Assembly: GCA_024451685.1 (NCBI GenBank)
Contig: JAMXCW010000001.1
Coordinates: forward strand, 1 to 64,000
DNA length: 64,000 nt
Reading direction: 5' to 3'
Origin: Candidatus Bathyanammoxibius amoris
GTDB lineage: Bacteria; Planctomycetota; Brocadiia; Brocadiales; Bathyanammoxibiaceae
Within the stretch, counting starts at the first letter, position 1, and the number at the start of each line of letters is the position of its first letter. The notes under the pieces were generated by a model. It searched no databases. It was given only the letters and a program-made list of their open reading frames with translations, and was not told where the DNA came from. This document shows, piece after piece, positions 7,094 to 16,564 of this stretch. The position numbers and the translations under genes were made by a program.

Positions 7094-8668
7094 ATGCACA
7101 GGTTGAGAGAGCCAAGGTATTTCTTAAGCCTCGCCGTTTTGATGTTTTTAGGGTTGTGCCTCTACGTGGCGGCGAGTGAAGACACCGCGCTTGCGTTCTG
7201 GGGCAAGGATGAGAAAGCGGCTGCGGGTGAGTCCAGCGTGAATACTCAAGAATTCTTTGCCAAGCTTAGAGAAGAGGCGCTCGGGCCAGACGACTGCGGC
7301 AGGGTATTCCCCATGGGCGGTCTTACGGCCACGTATACCGGCCCGGAGAAATTGTTCCCGGCATACGGGAAATACGGAAAACTATTCAACTTCTTACCGC
7401 TTATACGGTGGTACGACCCGGCCCATTACTATAATAGTGAGGAGTATCACCCCGGCAGTCCTGTCAAGGGGCAGTTTAAGAACGACGAATGTATCGTGTG
7501 CCACACCATACAGACGCCCGGCGTAGTAGCCCTGTGGAAGCGCAGCAAGCATGCCTTCCCTGGATTTGGAAAAGCGGAGGTGGGCTGTGATAAATGTCAC
7601 GGTAACGACCACCAGAAGCTCACGATGCCCGACTATAACACCTGCGGCAAGTGTCACAATGATCAGATGGTGGGGCACAGGGCGGGCGAGGTAGGCTCAC
7701 ACGCGCATGCATACAGCGTGGGCGTGCTTGAGGCCTCCTGGCAGATAGAGAAACCGGCAGAGGAGGTCTCCGCGTGTGCCACCTGTCACGCCATCGTAGA
7801 GAACAGGTGTGACGGTTGTCACACCAGGCACGAATTCTCGGCGGCCGAGGCGCGAAAGCCGAACAACTGCGGTGTATGCCACACTGGGCTCGACCACTAT
7901 GAGTACGAGATGTACAACCAGTCGTATCATGGAATGCTGTACCAGGCGAACGGCTCCAAGTGGGACTGGAGTAAGCCCATGAAACCCGAGAACTACCAGT
8001 CGCCGAGCTGTGCCTACTGCCACATGCAGGGGGGAGACCACAACGTGATGAAGGCGTCCACCATACATTCCAACATGGGTACAGCGCTGGTTGACAGGGG
8101 TGCCCCTCAGTACACGGCCAAACGTGACGGATGGATCAAGCTGTGCGCGGGATGTCACTCCCCGAGGTTTGCACGAGACCAGATGGAGGCAGTGGATGAG
8201 GCCGTTAAGGTCAGCTTTACCAAGTATCGTGAGGCCGTGGGTATAGTGGCCAGCCTGTATGAGCAGGGGCTTTTAGACCCCATGCCGGCCGACCTGGCCC
8301 CTGACTGGACGGGACACTTCACCTTCAGTTACTATCCTGGGGGAGAACTCCGCATGCACAACACCTCGGACATAGAGAGGATGAACTTTGAGCTCCTCGT
8401 ATATGTTACCAACGCCGTGTACAAGGCGATGGCCCACTTTGCCTGGTACAATGCCACCTACGGGCTCGGGGCCTTTAAGCAGGACCGCTTGCTGACCCAG
8501 ATAAAGGCGGAGGCAAGCCGGTTGAGGAGGTTTGCGGCCATAGAGAAGGAACTGGGTATAGAACACCAGGCGGAAAATTTTTGGAAACACGGGGAGTATA
8601 CCGACCTGCTTCTGGGCTGGAAGATAAAGCAGAAAGAGGCGGGCAAAGCCACACCAACTAAACAGTAG
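7094..8668 (+). CDS. Octaheme cytochrome c of the hydroxylamine oxidoreductase family
   Basis: Exported protein of 524 residues; the signal segment is near residues 9-27. Eight CxxCH haem-binding motifs begin at Cys133, 165, 184, 228, 239, 259, 306 and 351, and the helical C-terminal domain (SDIERMNFELL, VYKAMAHF, EASRLRR) matches the HAO family. Family members oxidise hydroxylamine or hydrazine, or reduce nitrite. In oxidative HAO a C-terminal Tyr is crosslinked to the catalytic haem; Tyr452 or Tyr456 (WYNATYG) might be its equivalent, but that needs alignment. Strong ribosome site GGAGG at 7081-7085, 8 bases from ATG. No cytochrome partner is adjacent. Confidence 0.88.
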   Translation: MHRLREPRYFLSLAVLMFLGLCLYVAASEDTALAFWGKDEKAAAGESSVNTQEFFAKLREEALGPDDCGRVFPMGGLTATYTGPEKLFPAYGKYGKLFNFLPLIRWYDPAHYYNSEEYHPGSPVKGQFKNDECIVCHTIQTPGVVALWKRSKHAFPGFGKAEVGCDKCHGNDHQKLTMPDYNTCGKCHNDQMVGHRAGEVGSHAHAYSVGVLEASWQIEKPAEEVSACATCHAIVENRCDGCHTRHEFSAAEARKPNNCGVCHTGLDHYEYEMYNQSYHGMLYQANGSKWDWSKPMKPENYQSPSCAYCHMQGGDHNVMKASTIHSNMGTALVDRGAPQYTAKRDGWIKLCAGCHSPRFARDQMEAVDEAVKVSFTKYREAVGIVASLYEQGLLDPMPADLAPDWTGHFTFSYYPGGELRMHNTSDIERMNFELLVYVTNAVYKAMAHFAWYNATYGLGAFKQDRLLTQIKAEASRLRRFAAIEKELGIEHQAENFWKHGEYTDLLLGWKIKQKEAGKATPTKQ

Positions 8669-8682
8669 TTCCGGCAAGAGAG

Positions 8683-8720
8683 CGGAAGGGCGGCACAAAG
8701 GCCTTTGTGCCGCCCTTCCG
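8683..8720. terminator. Perfect 38 bp palindrome between convergent genes
   Basis: CGGAAGGGCGGCACAAAGG is followed immediately by its exact reverse complement, giving a 19+19 bp loopless palindrome. It lies between the stop of the octaheme cytochrome gene and the stop of the convergent TPR gene, so it most likely acts as a bidirectional terminator, although no T run follows on the plus strand. Confidence 0.65.
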
Positions 8721-8734
8721 GGTTTATCGCATGC

Positions 8735-9457
8735 CTACCGGCGCATAAGTTTTTTCTGTTCAGTCATTTCCTTCTCTGCCTCGTCTTTCATCCCCTTCTG
8801 TTCGTACGCGTTCGCCAACTGGTAATGGACCCTGGGATTACGGGCGTTCAGGGTGATAGACTCCTTGAAGGCCTCGATGGCTTCGTCATAGTTGCCTTTT
8901 TTGACGAGGGCCATTCCCAGGTTCAGATAGCCCATTTCAGGGTGATGGCCGGCCTTTATCTGATTCTTGAACTCAATGATGGCCTTGTCCGTGTCACCTT
9001 TTTTTATGTAGAACACGCCCAGGAGGGAGTAGAGATTCCCTCTGTCTTCGTGGCCCGTCAGGTATTTTTGACATAATGCTATACCCTCGTCTGACATGTC
9101 CTTATCGTAGTAGGCCAGCGCAAGTTCGTAGGGTGTCCTTGTGTGGTTAGGGTTCAGCTCCAGAGTCTTCTCGAATTCGCGTATCGCATCGTCAAGCCTG
9201 CCTGTGTTTACGTAGACAAGGCCGAGTTCGAAGTGGGCCTCGGCAAGGTTGGGTGCCGCCGCGATGACTATCTTGTATTCGCGGATGGCGTCCCGGTACG
9301 CGCCGTATTCTGCAAAGTTATGGGCCTGTGTAAAATGTGTCTGGATTTCGACAGAAGACATGTTCCTGGCTGGCACGTTCTGCTTGTCGTCCGCGACAAG
9401 GAACGTCCCGGATGAAATGACCACGAGTACTGTTACACACGTAAGAACCATTCGCAT
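8735..9457 (-). CDS. Exported TPR-repeat protein
   Basis: Protein of about 240 residues with an N-terminal signal (MRMVLTCVTVLVVISSGTFLVA) and five to six tetratricopeptide repeats, for example AEAHFELGLVYVNTGRLDDAIREF and YLNLGMALVKKGNYDEAIEAF. ATG at 9457 is preferred because GGAG lies about 7 bases upstream; a TTG at 9469 is possible. It follows the M1 peptidase gene by 16 bases on the same strand, so they probably form an operon. A periplasmic scaffold or adaptor role is plausible; the partner is unknown. Confidence 0.8.
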   Translation of the reverse strand: MRMVLTCVTVLVVISSGTFLVADDKQNVPARNMSSVEIQTHFTQAHNFAEYGAYRDAIREYKIVIAAAPNLAEAHFELGLVYVNTGRLDDAIREFEKTLELNPNHTRTPYELALAYYDKDMSDEGIALCQKYLTGHEDRGNLYSLLGVFYIKKGDTDKAIIEFKNQIKAGHHPEMGYLNLGMALVKKGNYDEAIEAFKESITLNARNPRVHYQLANAYEQKGMKDEAEKEMTEQKKLMRR

Positions 9458-9473
9458 CGGTATCTCCAATCAT

Positions 9474-11615
9474 TTAAAAGACAATAGACAGGGGGTCCAC
9501 AGGCTTGGGGAAGACACCCTTGTCTATACTTTTGCCGTCATCAAATAAAACGTAACTGTATCTGCCATAGTGGCTCAACTTGTGCCCGGCCGTGCGGACG
9601 GCCTCCGGGCTAAGGCCGAAAAAGAGGCATATCGCAGAACCCTTCTTGTTGGGATTGGGAAAACAGTAAGACAGCGAGGCATCTTCTTTGTCATATCTTG
9701 TCCCATTCAGGACGAAGGACCCATTCTCGAACTTCAATGCGGGCGAAACGCCCTCCTGCAATCTTTTTACCACAAGGTTGTTGTCAGGGCTACCCAGCAA
9801 AAAAAGTTTTCTGGAGAGGTCCTCTTCGCTTATTTCTGTATCCGGCTTGATTTCCGCGTGGTGCTTGAGGTGTTGCGACATGGCCTTGTACTCCTCGATA
9901 AGGCGGCTGCCACCCTTTGTCGGGTAAACGACCAGCATTCTCCTGTCTCCAAGCACCTTGTCAATGGTAGGGGGCGTTTCTTCCGGAAGCAGACGACGGA
10001 ATATGTCGAAGTCCGGGTCTATGTATATGGCCCTGGGTCTTGACCTGGATGATAGTTTGTAGCTCTGCCGGGGCGAGTGCATCTCAAGCTGACGCGCATG
10101 CTCTTCGCCGTCTTCGGTAACCAGAACAATTGGCACGAGCAGCCGGTATGCAGGTGGCTTTTGGGATAGTACAATGTCCACGGTGTACGGGCCCTCCTTA
10201 CCCGTTTCCTCCACCGCCGCACTTTTCACTTCCAGCAGGGGCGCGCCCTTCTCGTATACCCACTGCCTGAAAAACCAGCCTAAGTCCTTGCCGGAAACCT
10301 CTTCAAAGACGTTTTGGAAGTCCTCCCACGAGGTCTGCTTCCACTTCCTCTCTTTATATACGGTCTTAAGGGCCTTGGAAAAGGTCTCCTGGCCCAATAA
10401 TTCATTGAGCAGGTGGAATACCATGGCGCACTTGCCGTAGAGTACGGACCTGACGGCCTTTTCCGTACGCGGAACGCCGCCCTCGGTGAAGCCCTCCAGG
10501 GAAAAATCCATGTCATCGTACATGTGGTTGGCGTACGTCCTTAATATGTCCCTGCGGTACTCCATGGCGGAGGCGGGGCTTATCAATTTCTTGTAATGAT
10601 AGTCTGCCACGTAGGTTGTCAGGCCCTCGCACCAGTTCCCATGGTCAGGGTCCGTAAACACGGAATTTCCCCACCAGTTATGCGCGACCTCATGCCCCAG
10701 CGAAATGTGCACTATAAACGGCAGTTTCAGGGCGGCCCTTCCCAAAAGGGTGTAAGAGGGCATACCGTAACCCGTCGGAAACAGGTTTTCCACCACCGTA
10801 AACCTGCTGAACGGGTAGGGACCAAACATCTCCTCATATATTCTCAGATAACGTTTTGTGGCCTCAATATAACTTTCAGATAACTCCTGTTCCTCGGGGA
10901 AAAAGTACGTGTATATGTCTATATCGTTATAGACGTCATGAGTGGTCTCATATTTGGCCGCCAGCAGGAAGCAGCTATCAGAGATGTAATTGGCTTCCCA
11001 CACGAACAGTGTTGTACTGTTCTCTTCTCTCATGTCAAGCAGCCGCCCGTGAGTTATGACCTCATACCCGGAGGGAACCCTTGCCTCTACCCTGAAGGTA
11101 GCCAGACTAACGCCCGGGAGGTCCGGATACCAATGTGCCACGGGGGTCAGATATACAAACTCAGGCGTAATGGTGGCGTAGACGACGCTGTCCGAATCCA
11201 GAGGCGTATATAAAACGCCGTGATATGAAATTTTGAGAGATATGTCATTACCGTTTGGCGAAACCGGAAGATAAATCTCTAACTGGCCTGAACCGGCCGG
11301 TCCGTTCTCCCCTACTGTCTTGTCGCGAGTTAACCGTTTCCACTTAAGCGCCTTAGAACCCATATTTACGGAGTCTACATGGAGGTGTCTATTCAAAAGA
11401 AAGATAAGTGTCTCATTCCGTGGGCCATCTTCGCCGTCACCCTTGTCCAACCGGAGACTCAGCGTGTCGGTGGCACGGAGGCTGTGCGACTCCAGGTCCA
11501 AATCCACCGCGATGTCATGCCCGAGTATCCGGCAGCCACCTTCGGCCTGGGGGCATGTCGATAAGAGGACGACCACGAGGAGCAGCGAAGATATATTAAT
11601 AACAAAAAAAGACAT
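9474..11615 (-). CDS. Exported M1-family metallopeptidase
   Basis: Protein of 713 residues with a signal segment (SSLLLVVVLLSTCPQAEG), an N-terminal beta domain, and a gluzincin catalytic site: GHEVAHNWWGN supplies HExxH and NWCEGLTTYVADY supplies the third zinc ligand Glu 18 residues later. GYGMPSYTLLG sits where aminopeptidases have the GxMEN substrate loop, and the altered loop means classical aminopeptidase activity is uncertain. The C-terminal part after about residue 540 has no recognised domain. It is first in an apparent two-gene operon with the exported TPR protein. Confidence 0.85.
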   Translation of the reverse strand: MSFFVINISSLLLVVVLLSTCPQAEGGCRILGHDIAVDLDLESHSLRATDTLSLRLDKGDGEDGPRNETLIFLLNRHLHVDSVNMGSKALKWKRLTRDKTVGENGPAGSGQLEIYLPVSPNGNDISLKISYHGVLYTPLDSDSVVYATITPEFVYLTPVAHWYPDLPGVSLATFRVEARVPSGYEVITHGRLLDMREENSTTLFVWEANYISDSCFLLAAKYETTHDVYNDIDIYTYFFPEEQELSESYIEATKRYLRIYEEMFGPYPFSRFTVVENLFPTGYGMPSYTLLGRAALKLPFIVHISLGHEVAHNWWGNSVFTDPDHGNWCEGLTTYVADYHYKKLISPASAMEYRRDILRTYANHMYDDMDFSLEGFTEGGVPRTEKAVRSVLYGKCAMVFHLLNELLGQETFSKALKTVYKERKWKQTSWEDFQNVFEEVSGKDLGWFFRQWVYEKGAPLLEVKSAAVEETGKEGPYTVDIVLSQKPPAYRLLVPIVLVTEDGEEHARQLEMHSPRQSYKLSSRSRPRAIYIDPDFDIFRRLLPEETPPTIDKVLGDRRMLVVYPTKGGSRLIEEYKAMSQHLKHHAEIKPDTEISEEDLSRKLFLLGSPDNNLVVKRLQEGVSPALKFENGSFVLNGTRYDKEDASLSYCFPNPNKKGSAICLFFGLSPEAVRTAGHKLSHYGRYSYVLFDDGKSIDKGVFPKPVDPLSIVF

Positions 11616-11762
11616 TATAGCGACATTTTATCAGAAGAGCACGCCTGCATAAAGAAAAACCCTTCCGCTGTTATGAACGTTTATGGTATTATTTGTGTCG
11701 ATGTGTAAGTAGTGTAACAATAGACCTATACCTGTTTGTTTGCTTGCAGAATCGTGCGGGCC

Positions 11763-12152
11763 ATGGAGGTGGGTGCGGGATTGGATAAAAAAAGACGGAT
11801 ATTTTCCCCTCAGTTCAAGCTGGGAATAGCATTGATTGCGGGCAGCTTGATTTGCGGTTATGCGTCCCTGGCGGTGCTTGGAGGGGCGGCGGGAACAGGC
11901 AAGACCGGGCTGAGAAACCTCAGCTTGGTGATATGGTTCCTTACCTGGATACCGTTCCTTGCGGGTTTTGCCCTGAGCGGTAAAGAGGGCGTGCGACAGG
12001 CTGTGGGGCTGATTAGGAAGCAATTTGGTGAATCAGAATGGTTCCTTACATTGGAACAGTTCCTGGCAGACCGGATTGCGGGTTTGGAAAAACGCCTTCA
12101 GCGTGCCAGGGTTCTAAGTAAGGATTTTTTGTTGTGGTTTTTCGGAGAGTAA
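11763..12152 (+). CDS. Small two-helix membrane protein, unrecognised
   Basis: About 129 residues. A basic N-terminal stretch (DKKRRIFSPQFK) precedes two hydrophobic segments (LGIALIAGSLICGYASLAVL and LSLVIWFLTWIPFLAGFAL), followed by a charged, probably coiled-coil C-terminal half. ATG at 11763 is chosen because the upstream ATG at 11736 adds only nine atypical residues; neither has a strong ribosome site. No family is recognised and no operon partner is visible. Confidence 0.55.
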   Translation: MEVGAGLDKKRRIFSPQFKLGIALIAGSLICGYASLAVLGGAAGTGKTGLRNLSLVIWFLTWIPFLAGFALSGKEGVRQAVGLIRKQFGESEWFLTLEQFLADRIAGLEKRLQRARVLSKDFLLWFFGE

Positions 12153-12363
12153 CCTGCCAAAAGTGACCGTAACATTACCCCCTTCGGTGCCTCAGAATGT
12201 CAATAATCCGGGATTTCATGGGTTTCAGGCGAACCGGTGTCTGTAGTCTTTAGCACTTCATGTCTTCATCAAGCCGCGCCCAGAATGCCCGGTGTATCGC
12301 TTTCTGGGGCTAAATCCGCAAAAAACCTTGTCTAAACTCCGGGCTGTTGCTAGAATTCGTGAT

Positions 12364-13491
12364 ATGAATACACTATCTATGAAACGCGCGCTTTTGATTC
12401 TAACGTGGACGTTCCTGCTTGCCGCATCCTCTCCCGTAACAGACACAAGGGCCTGGGGTGAGACAGACGCAGAACGTTACTTTAACCAGGCATTGCAAGA
12501 CTGTGAGACGGGTTCGTATGAGACGGCTCTGGATGCCGCGAAAAAGGCCCTTGAACTGGAGCCTGATTCCCCCAGGGCCTTTAACTACCTTGGCATAATC
12601 CACAAGAGACTGGGGCACCTTGAAGAGGCCACATCATACTTCAAGAAGGCCATGGAAGCCGACCCGGGGTTTGCCCCGGCCTATTCCAACCTGGGGACAA
12701 TCTATCTGGACAGCGGCACGATAGACGAGGCAATTGAAATGCATAAGAAGGCGGTAGAGCTGGTCCCAAAGGGCGCGGGGTTTCACAACAACCTTGCGCT
12801 GGCCCTGGAGAAGAAGGGGATGACAGAGGATGCCGCGATGGTGGCGATGCATGCCACAGCCCTCGCCCCCCAACTGGCCGAACCACACTGGAACCTCGGG
12901 AGGTTGTGCCTCAAGAAAAAGATGTATTTTAAGGCCATCTCCGAGCTTGAAAAGGCCACTCAAATAGCGCCAGACCTTACTCCCGCCCGCCACCTGCTGG
13001 TCAGGGCCTACATCTCCCAGAACGTCCTCAAAAAGGCGGAAGATGAGTGCATGAAACTCCTTGAGTCGAACCCTCAAGACGCCTTGGCCCACGCGAACCT
13101 GGGTGTCATTTACGGAAGGAAGGGGTTGACGAAGGAGGCCGTCCAGGAGATACAAAAGGCCCTCGACATGCACCCCGGCCTGGCGGTCGCCCACATTGCG
13201 CTGGGAGACCTGTACGTAAAGGAAAAGAGATTTAACGAAGCCCTCTCCGAGTATGAGGAAGCGATAAAGTCCGATCCTGACCTTGCTGACGCCCACCTGG
13301 GTATTGCCAACTTGTATAACTCGGCGGGTATGCTTGATGAGGCCTTGTCCGATTTTAAAGAGGCTGCAAGGCTCGACCCGCACAACCCGGACGCCCATAA
13401 AGGCCTTGCCTATACCTATGAACTCAAAGGTATGGTAGAGGAGGCCGACAAGGAATACGATATATACGAAGCGTATATGAAGCTGCGCTAG
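12364..13491 (+). CDS. Exported protein with about ten TPR repeats
   Basis: About 375 residues. The signal segment MKRALLILTWTFLLAASSP is followed by TPR units through nearly the whole chain, for instance PRAFNYLGIIHKRLGHLEEA, AHANLGVIYGRKGLTKEA and ADAHLGIANLYNSAGMLDEA. ATG at 12364 or 12379 fits the signal peptide; the longer frame from 12292 does not. The repeat array explains the regular periodicity in this DNA. A periplasmic protein-binding role is likely. It is the third TPR-type gene of this half of the window and stands next to the trehalose cluster without overlap. Confidence 0.8.
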   Translation: MNTLSMKRALLILTWTFLLAASSPVTDTRAWGETDAERYFNQALQDCETGSYETALDAAKKALELEPDSPRAFNYLGIIHKRLGHLEEATSYFKKAMEADPGFAPAYSNLGTIYLDSGTIDEAIEMHKKAVELVPKGAGFHNNLALALEKKGMTEDAAMVAMHATALAPQLAEPHWNLGRLCLKKKMYFKAISELEKATQIAPDLTPARHLLVRAYISQNVLKKAEDECMKLLESNPQDALAHANLGVIYGRKGLTKEAVQEIQKALDMHPGLAVAHIALGDLYVKEKRFNEALSEYEEAIKSDPDLADAHLGIANLYNSAGMLDEALSDFKEAARLDPHNPDAHKGLAYTYELKGMVEEADKEYDIYEAYMKLR

Positions 13492-13552
13492 GTCACCGTT
13501 CCCTTCAGAGTCTGAGAGGGACACATCCCGGATTCCACGGATAGAGGCCGTT

Positions 13553-15025
13553 ATGAAAACGGAAGAAGAACTGCGCGCGTTTGTATCCTCCGAGCTCGAA
13601 GATTCCATCCACATAGTAGTCTCGAACCGGGAGCCGTACACCCACGTCTTTGACGGGGACGAGATACGCTGTATAGAGACCCTGGGCGGTGTGACCATAG
13701 CATTGAGACCCGTGATTAAGGCGTGCGGCGGGACGTGGGTAGCCCACGGCAGTGGCACGGCGGACAGGGAAGTCGTGGACAGAAAAGGCAGGTTAAGGGT
13801 ACCGCAGGAAAACCCAAGTTTCACCCTCAGAAGGGTATGGCTCTCGAAGAAGGAAGAATATGGATACTACTACGGGTTTTGTAATAAGGGTCTCTGGCCC
13901 CTCTGCCACACAGCATACGTGCGGCCGACTTTCGACAGGGAGGATTGGGAGTACTATAAGAAGGTCAACCTGAAATTCGCCGATACCATACTGGACGAAA
14001 TCGGCGACAGGCCCGCGCAGATATTTATACAGGACTACCATTTCGCGCTGCTGCCACGGATGCTGAGAAAAAAGAGGCCGGAGAACATGGTTATAATCCA
14101 GTTCTGGCACATCCCGTGGCCGAACCCCGAGGCCTTCAGTATATGTCCCTGGAGGCAGGAGATCCTCAAGGGGCTGCTGGGAAACGACCTCATCGGGTTT
14201 CAGGTACAGGGCCACTGTAATAACTTTTTAGATACCATTGACAGGGAACTGGAGGCCAGAGTGGACAGGGAACGCTTTGCGGTCTTCAGCGGCGGCGAGC
14301 AGACACTGGTGCAACCTTTCCCCATAAGCCTCGATTTCGAAGAATACAGCCAGTATGCCCGGAGCCAGGGGGTTGAGACGGAGATGGAGACCCTGTCACG
14401 AAGGTTGAGACTGAAGGAAAAGCTCATCGGTGTAGGGGTTGACCGTATAGATTACACCAAGGGCATAATCGAGAGACTGCAAGCCCTGGATAAGTTTCTC
14501 GAGCGCAATCCCAAGTATCATAAGCGGTTTGTATTTATACAGATTGGCGCGCCGAGCCGTATCCACATAGAGGCGTACAAGCGCTTGGCGGCCAACATCG
14601 AAGATACGGTGGCGGAGATAAACTGGAAATACCAGAAAGACACGTGGAAACCGATAATATATCTAAAAGAACACACCGTACGCCAGACCATTGTGGCGCT
14701 TTTCCGGCTTGCCGATTTCTGTCTTGTCAGCTCGCTTCACGACGGGATGAACCTCGTTGCCAAGGAGTTTGTGGCCACCCGTAAGGATAACAAGGGCGTG
14801 CTGATTCTGAGCCGCTTCACCGGCGCCGCCGTGGAGCTGCGGGACGCGCTCCTGATAAATCCATTTGCCATTGACGACGTGGCCGATACCATTAAAAGGG
14901 CGCTGGAGATGTCGGAGAAAGAACAGGGCAGGAGGATGCGGAAGATGAGGCAGACCGTTAAAGAGAACAACATCTATAACTGGATCGGGAGCATTATTGA
15001 AGAAACCTCAAACCTGGGTAGATAG
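13553..15025 (+). CDS. otsA: GT20 glycosyltransferase, trehalose-6-phosphate synthase-like
   Basis: Transfers glucose from a nucleotide sugar to a phosphorylated acceptor; in OtsA this makes trehalose-6-phosphate. GT20 features seen: VVSNREPY and LGGVTIALRP near the N-terminus, YYGFCNKGLWPLCH, IQDYHFALLPRMLR, the HIPWPNPEAF segment, GVDRIDYTKGIIERLQAL, and SLHDGMNLVAKEFVATR. The 490-residue length is normal. The N-terminal loop (GTWVAHGSGTADREVVD) differs from classical OtsA, so glucosylglycerol-phosphate synthase or another GT20 specificity cannot be excluded. First gene of a four-gene same-strand cluster. Confidence 0.85.
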   Translation: MKTEEELRAFVSSELEDSIHIVVSNREPYTHVFDGDEIRCIETLGGVTIALRPVIKACGGTWVAHGSGTADREVVDRKGRLRVPQENPSFTLRRVWLSKKEEYGYYYGFCNKGLWPLCHTAYVRPTFDREDWEYYKKVNLKFADTILDEIGDRPAQIFIQDYHFALLPRMLRKKRPENMVIIQFWHIPWPNPEAFSICPWRQEILKGLLGNDLIGFQVQGHCNNFLDTIDRELEARVDRERFAVFSGGEQTLVQPFPISLDFEEYSQYARSQGVETEMETLSRRLRLKEKLIGVGVDRIDYTKGIIERLQALDKFLERNPKYHKRFVFIQIGAPSRIHIEAYKRLAANIEDTVAEINWKYQKDTWKPIIYLKEHTVRQTIVALFRLADFCLVSSLHDGMNLVAKEFVATRKDNKGVLILSRFTGAAVELRDALLINPFAIDDVADTIKRALEMSEKEQGRRMRKMRQTVKENNIYNWIGSIIEETSNLGR

Positions 15026-15046
15026 TTAGATAGAAATACTATTACT

Positions 15047-15835
15047 TTGAAATACCTCTTCGACGACTGGGACAAAATAGCCGCGGCAGCCGGGACGTCT
15101 CCCCACATACTCCTGCTGCTCGATTACGACGGTACCACCGTCCCCATTCAAAGGGCCCCTGAGAAGGCGCGGCTGGACGAAGAGACACGTCAACTGCTCC
15201 GCAAGTTGTCCGGCCACCCAAAGGTCACGCTGGGTATAATCTCCGGCCGCTCCATAAGCGACATAGCTTCCATGGTCGGGCTGAATGGGTTAATCTACAC
15301 GGGCAACCACGGCCTGGAGATATTGCTCCCTGGAAAACCCGTAGAAAGACTTTATGACGAGGAGACCCTTCAATTTATACGGAATGTACAGAAAGAACTG
15401 AAAGAACAACTGGGTGACATTAAAGGCGTGCTGATTGAAAATAAAGGGCCCATTATGGCCATACATTATCGCATGGCACGCGGGGATACGGATGAGGTAG
15501 TTTTAAAGGCGGTGCGAGGTCTCGTCTCTAAAAACCCCGGTCTGGCCATGAGGCAGGGCAAGATGGTGGTAGAAATAACCCCTGACATACCCTTCAATAA
15601 GGGTATGACCGTTAAATGGCTTCTGGATAATCTGTTTCCCGAGGAGAGACCCATTGTGATCTTTGCGGGCGACGACCTGACCGATGAAGACGCCTTCGCT
15701 ATACTCGATGAAGGCGACGTCTCCATTTACGTGGGACCACGGCCAAACCATTTCTCTGCAAGATATTACACAAAAGACAGCAGTGGAATCAGGCGGTTTC
15801 TGTATGAGTTGGAGAATGTCTTAAACGTACCTTAA
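15047..15835 (+). CDS. otsB: Trehalose-6-phosphate phosphatase (HAD family)
   Basis: Removes the phosphate from the product of the preceding synthase. The HAD nucleophile motif is LLLLDYDGTTVP, followed by LGIISGRSISDI, a cap region containing YTGNHGLEI, and the acidic motif FAGDDLTDEDAF. 262 residues, normal for OtsB. The start is TTG at 15047, 21 bases after the synthase stop. If the synthase makes a different phosphorylated glucoside, this enzyme would act on that. Confidence 0.9.
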   Translation: MKYLFDDWDKIAAAAGTSPHILLLLDYDGTTVPIQRAPEKARLDEETRQLLRKLSGHPKVTLGIISGRSISDIASMVGLNGLIYTGNHGLEILLPGKPVERLYDEETLQFIRNVQKELKEQLGDIKGVLIENKGPIMAIHYRMARGDTDEVVLKAVRGLVSKNPGLAMRQGKMVVEITPDIPFNKGMTVKWLLDNLFPEERPIVIFAGDDLTDEDAFAILDEGDVSIYVGPRPNHFSARYYTKDSSGIRRFLYELENVLNVP

Positions 15836-15868
15836 CGGCTGTACATATGGAGGCTTGCGGCAGGCATT

Positions 15869-16564
15869 ATGACGCTCAAGACGGCATCCCAACCCTTCAG
15901 GTTCTACACCCGTTTGAACCTGGTGGAACTCACGGGGAGACGGGCGAAGAACACCGCGGAACTTCTTAAACAGATAGAGGAGGTTGAGGATGCGGTAATC
16001 TATCATCACACCCACCGCTTCCTGCAGCAGTACCAGTACCTCTCGCCGGAACCGCCCAACGACTTCGCCTACTGGGTAAGGGAGATACTGGACGACCCCG
16101 TCCTCGGCGAACTCCTCCAGTCAATAAACGTCTGTGACTACGACAGCATCTCTGCGCTGCGAAAAAAAATCGCGGACACCATCAGGAACCACCTCGCTTC
16201 CGCCAGGAAGTCGTCTCTCAAGACAGCGCCCGAAGGCGGGGAGTTTTATTTCCTGAAATCGCGTCCGTTCATCTTCCACACGCCGTACGAGGCCCGGACG
16301 CTTGAAGAATTCTTGACATACCTGCAGGAAGTAAGTATTGACTCACTGTATTTCCACCTGTTTGAGGCGCGCCTGAGGCTGGGGCGCAGCACGAATGACT
16401 TCTCGTTCTGGCTGGAAACCAGCCTGGGCGAGGCTGAACTCGCGGAAAAGATATGCAGGTTAGACCCCTACACCCACACGCTGGCGGGACTAAAGAACAG
16501 GATTGTCGTCATGATATCTAAACGCCTTAAGGAGGAGGACGTGACGGTTGGCAGGGATTATTAG
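15869..16564 (+). CDS. DUF5752-type protein of a trehalose cluster
   Basis: 231-residue soluble protein. It has a repeated architecture: two halves each contain a FxFYT/FIFHTP opening, an HHxHRFLQQ- or YFHLFEAR-like helix, and a DFAYWV/DFSFWL motif. This layout and its place between GT20 and GT4 genes fit what I recall as DUF5752. The function is unknown; a regulatory or scaffolding role for the adjacent glycosyltransferases is only inferred. Its end overlaps the next gene by 17 bases, which implies translational coupling. Confidence 0.65.
   Translation: MTLKTASQPFRFYTRLNLVELTGRRAKNTAELLKQIEEVEDAVIYHHTHRFLQQYQYLSPEPPNDFAYWVREILDDPVLGELLQSINVCDYDSISALRKKIADTIRNHLASARKSSLKTAPEGGEFYFLKSRPFIFHTPYEARTLEEFLTYLQEVSIDSLYFHLFEARLRLGRSTNDFSFWLETSLGEAELAEKICRLDPYTHTLAGLKNRIVVMISKRLKEEDVTVGRDY

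Noticed and set aside
12364-13491. Regularly spaced similar DNA segments suggesting a CRISPR or tandem repeat array
   Set aside because: The periodicity is about 102 bases, matching 34-residue TPR units in frame; there are no identical direct repeats with unique spacers.
12634-13824. Long open frame (396 codons) on the minus strand opposite the TPR gene
   Set aside because: It is antisense to a TPR array and to the start of the GT20 gene, lacks a ribosome site and gives a low-complexity sequence; it is a composition shadow.
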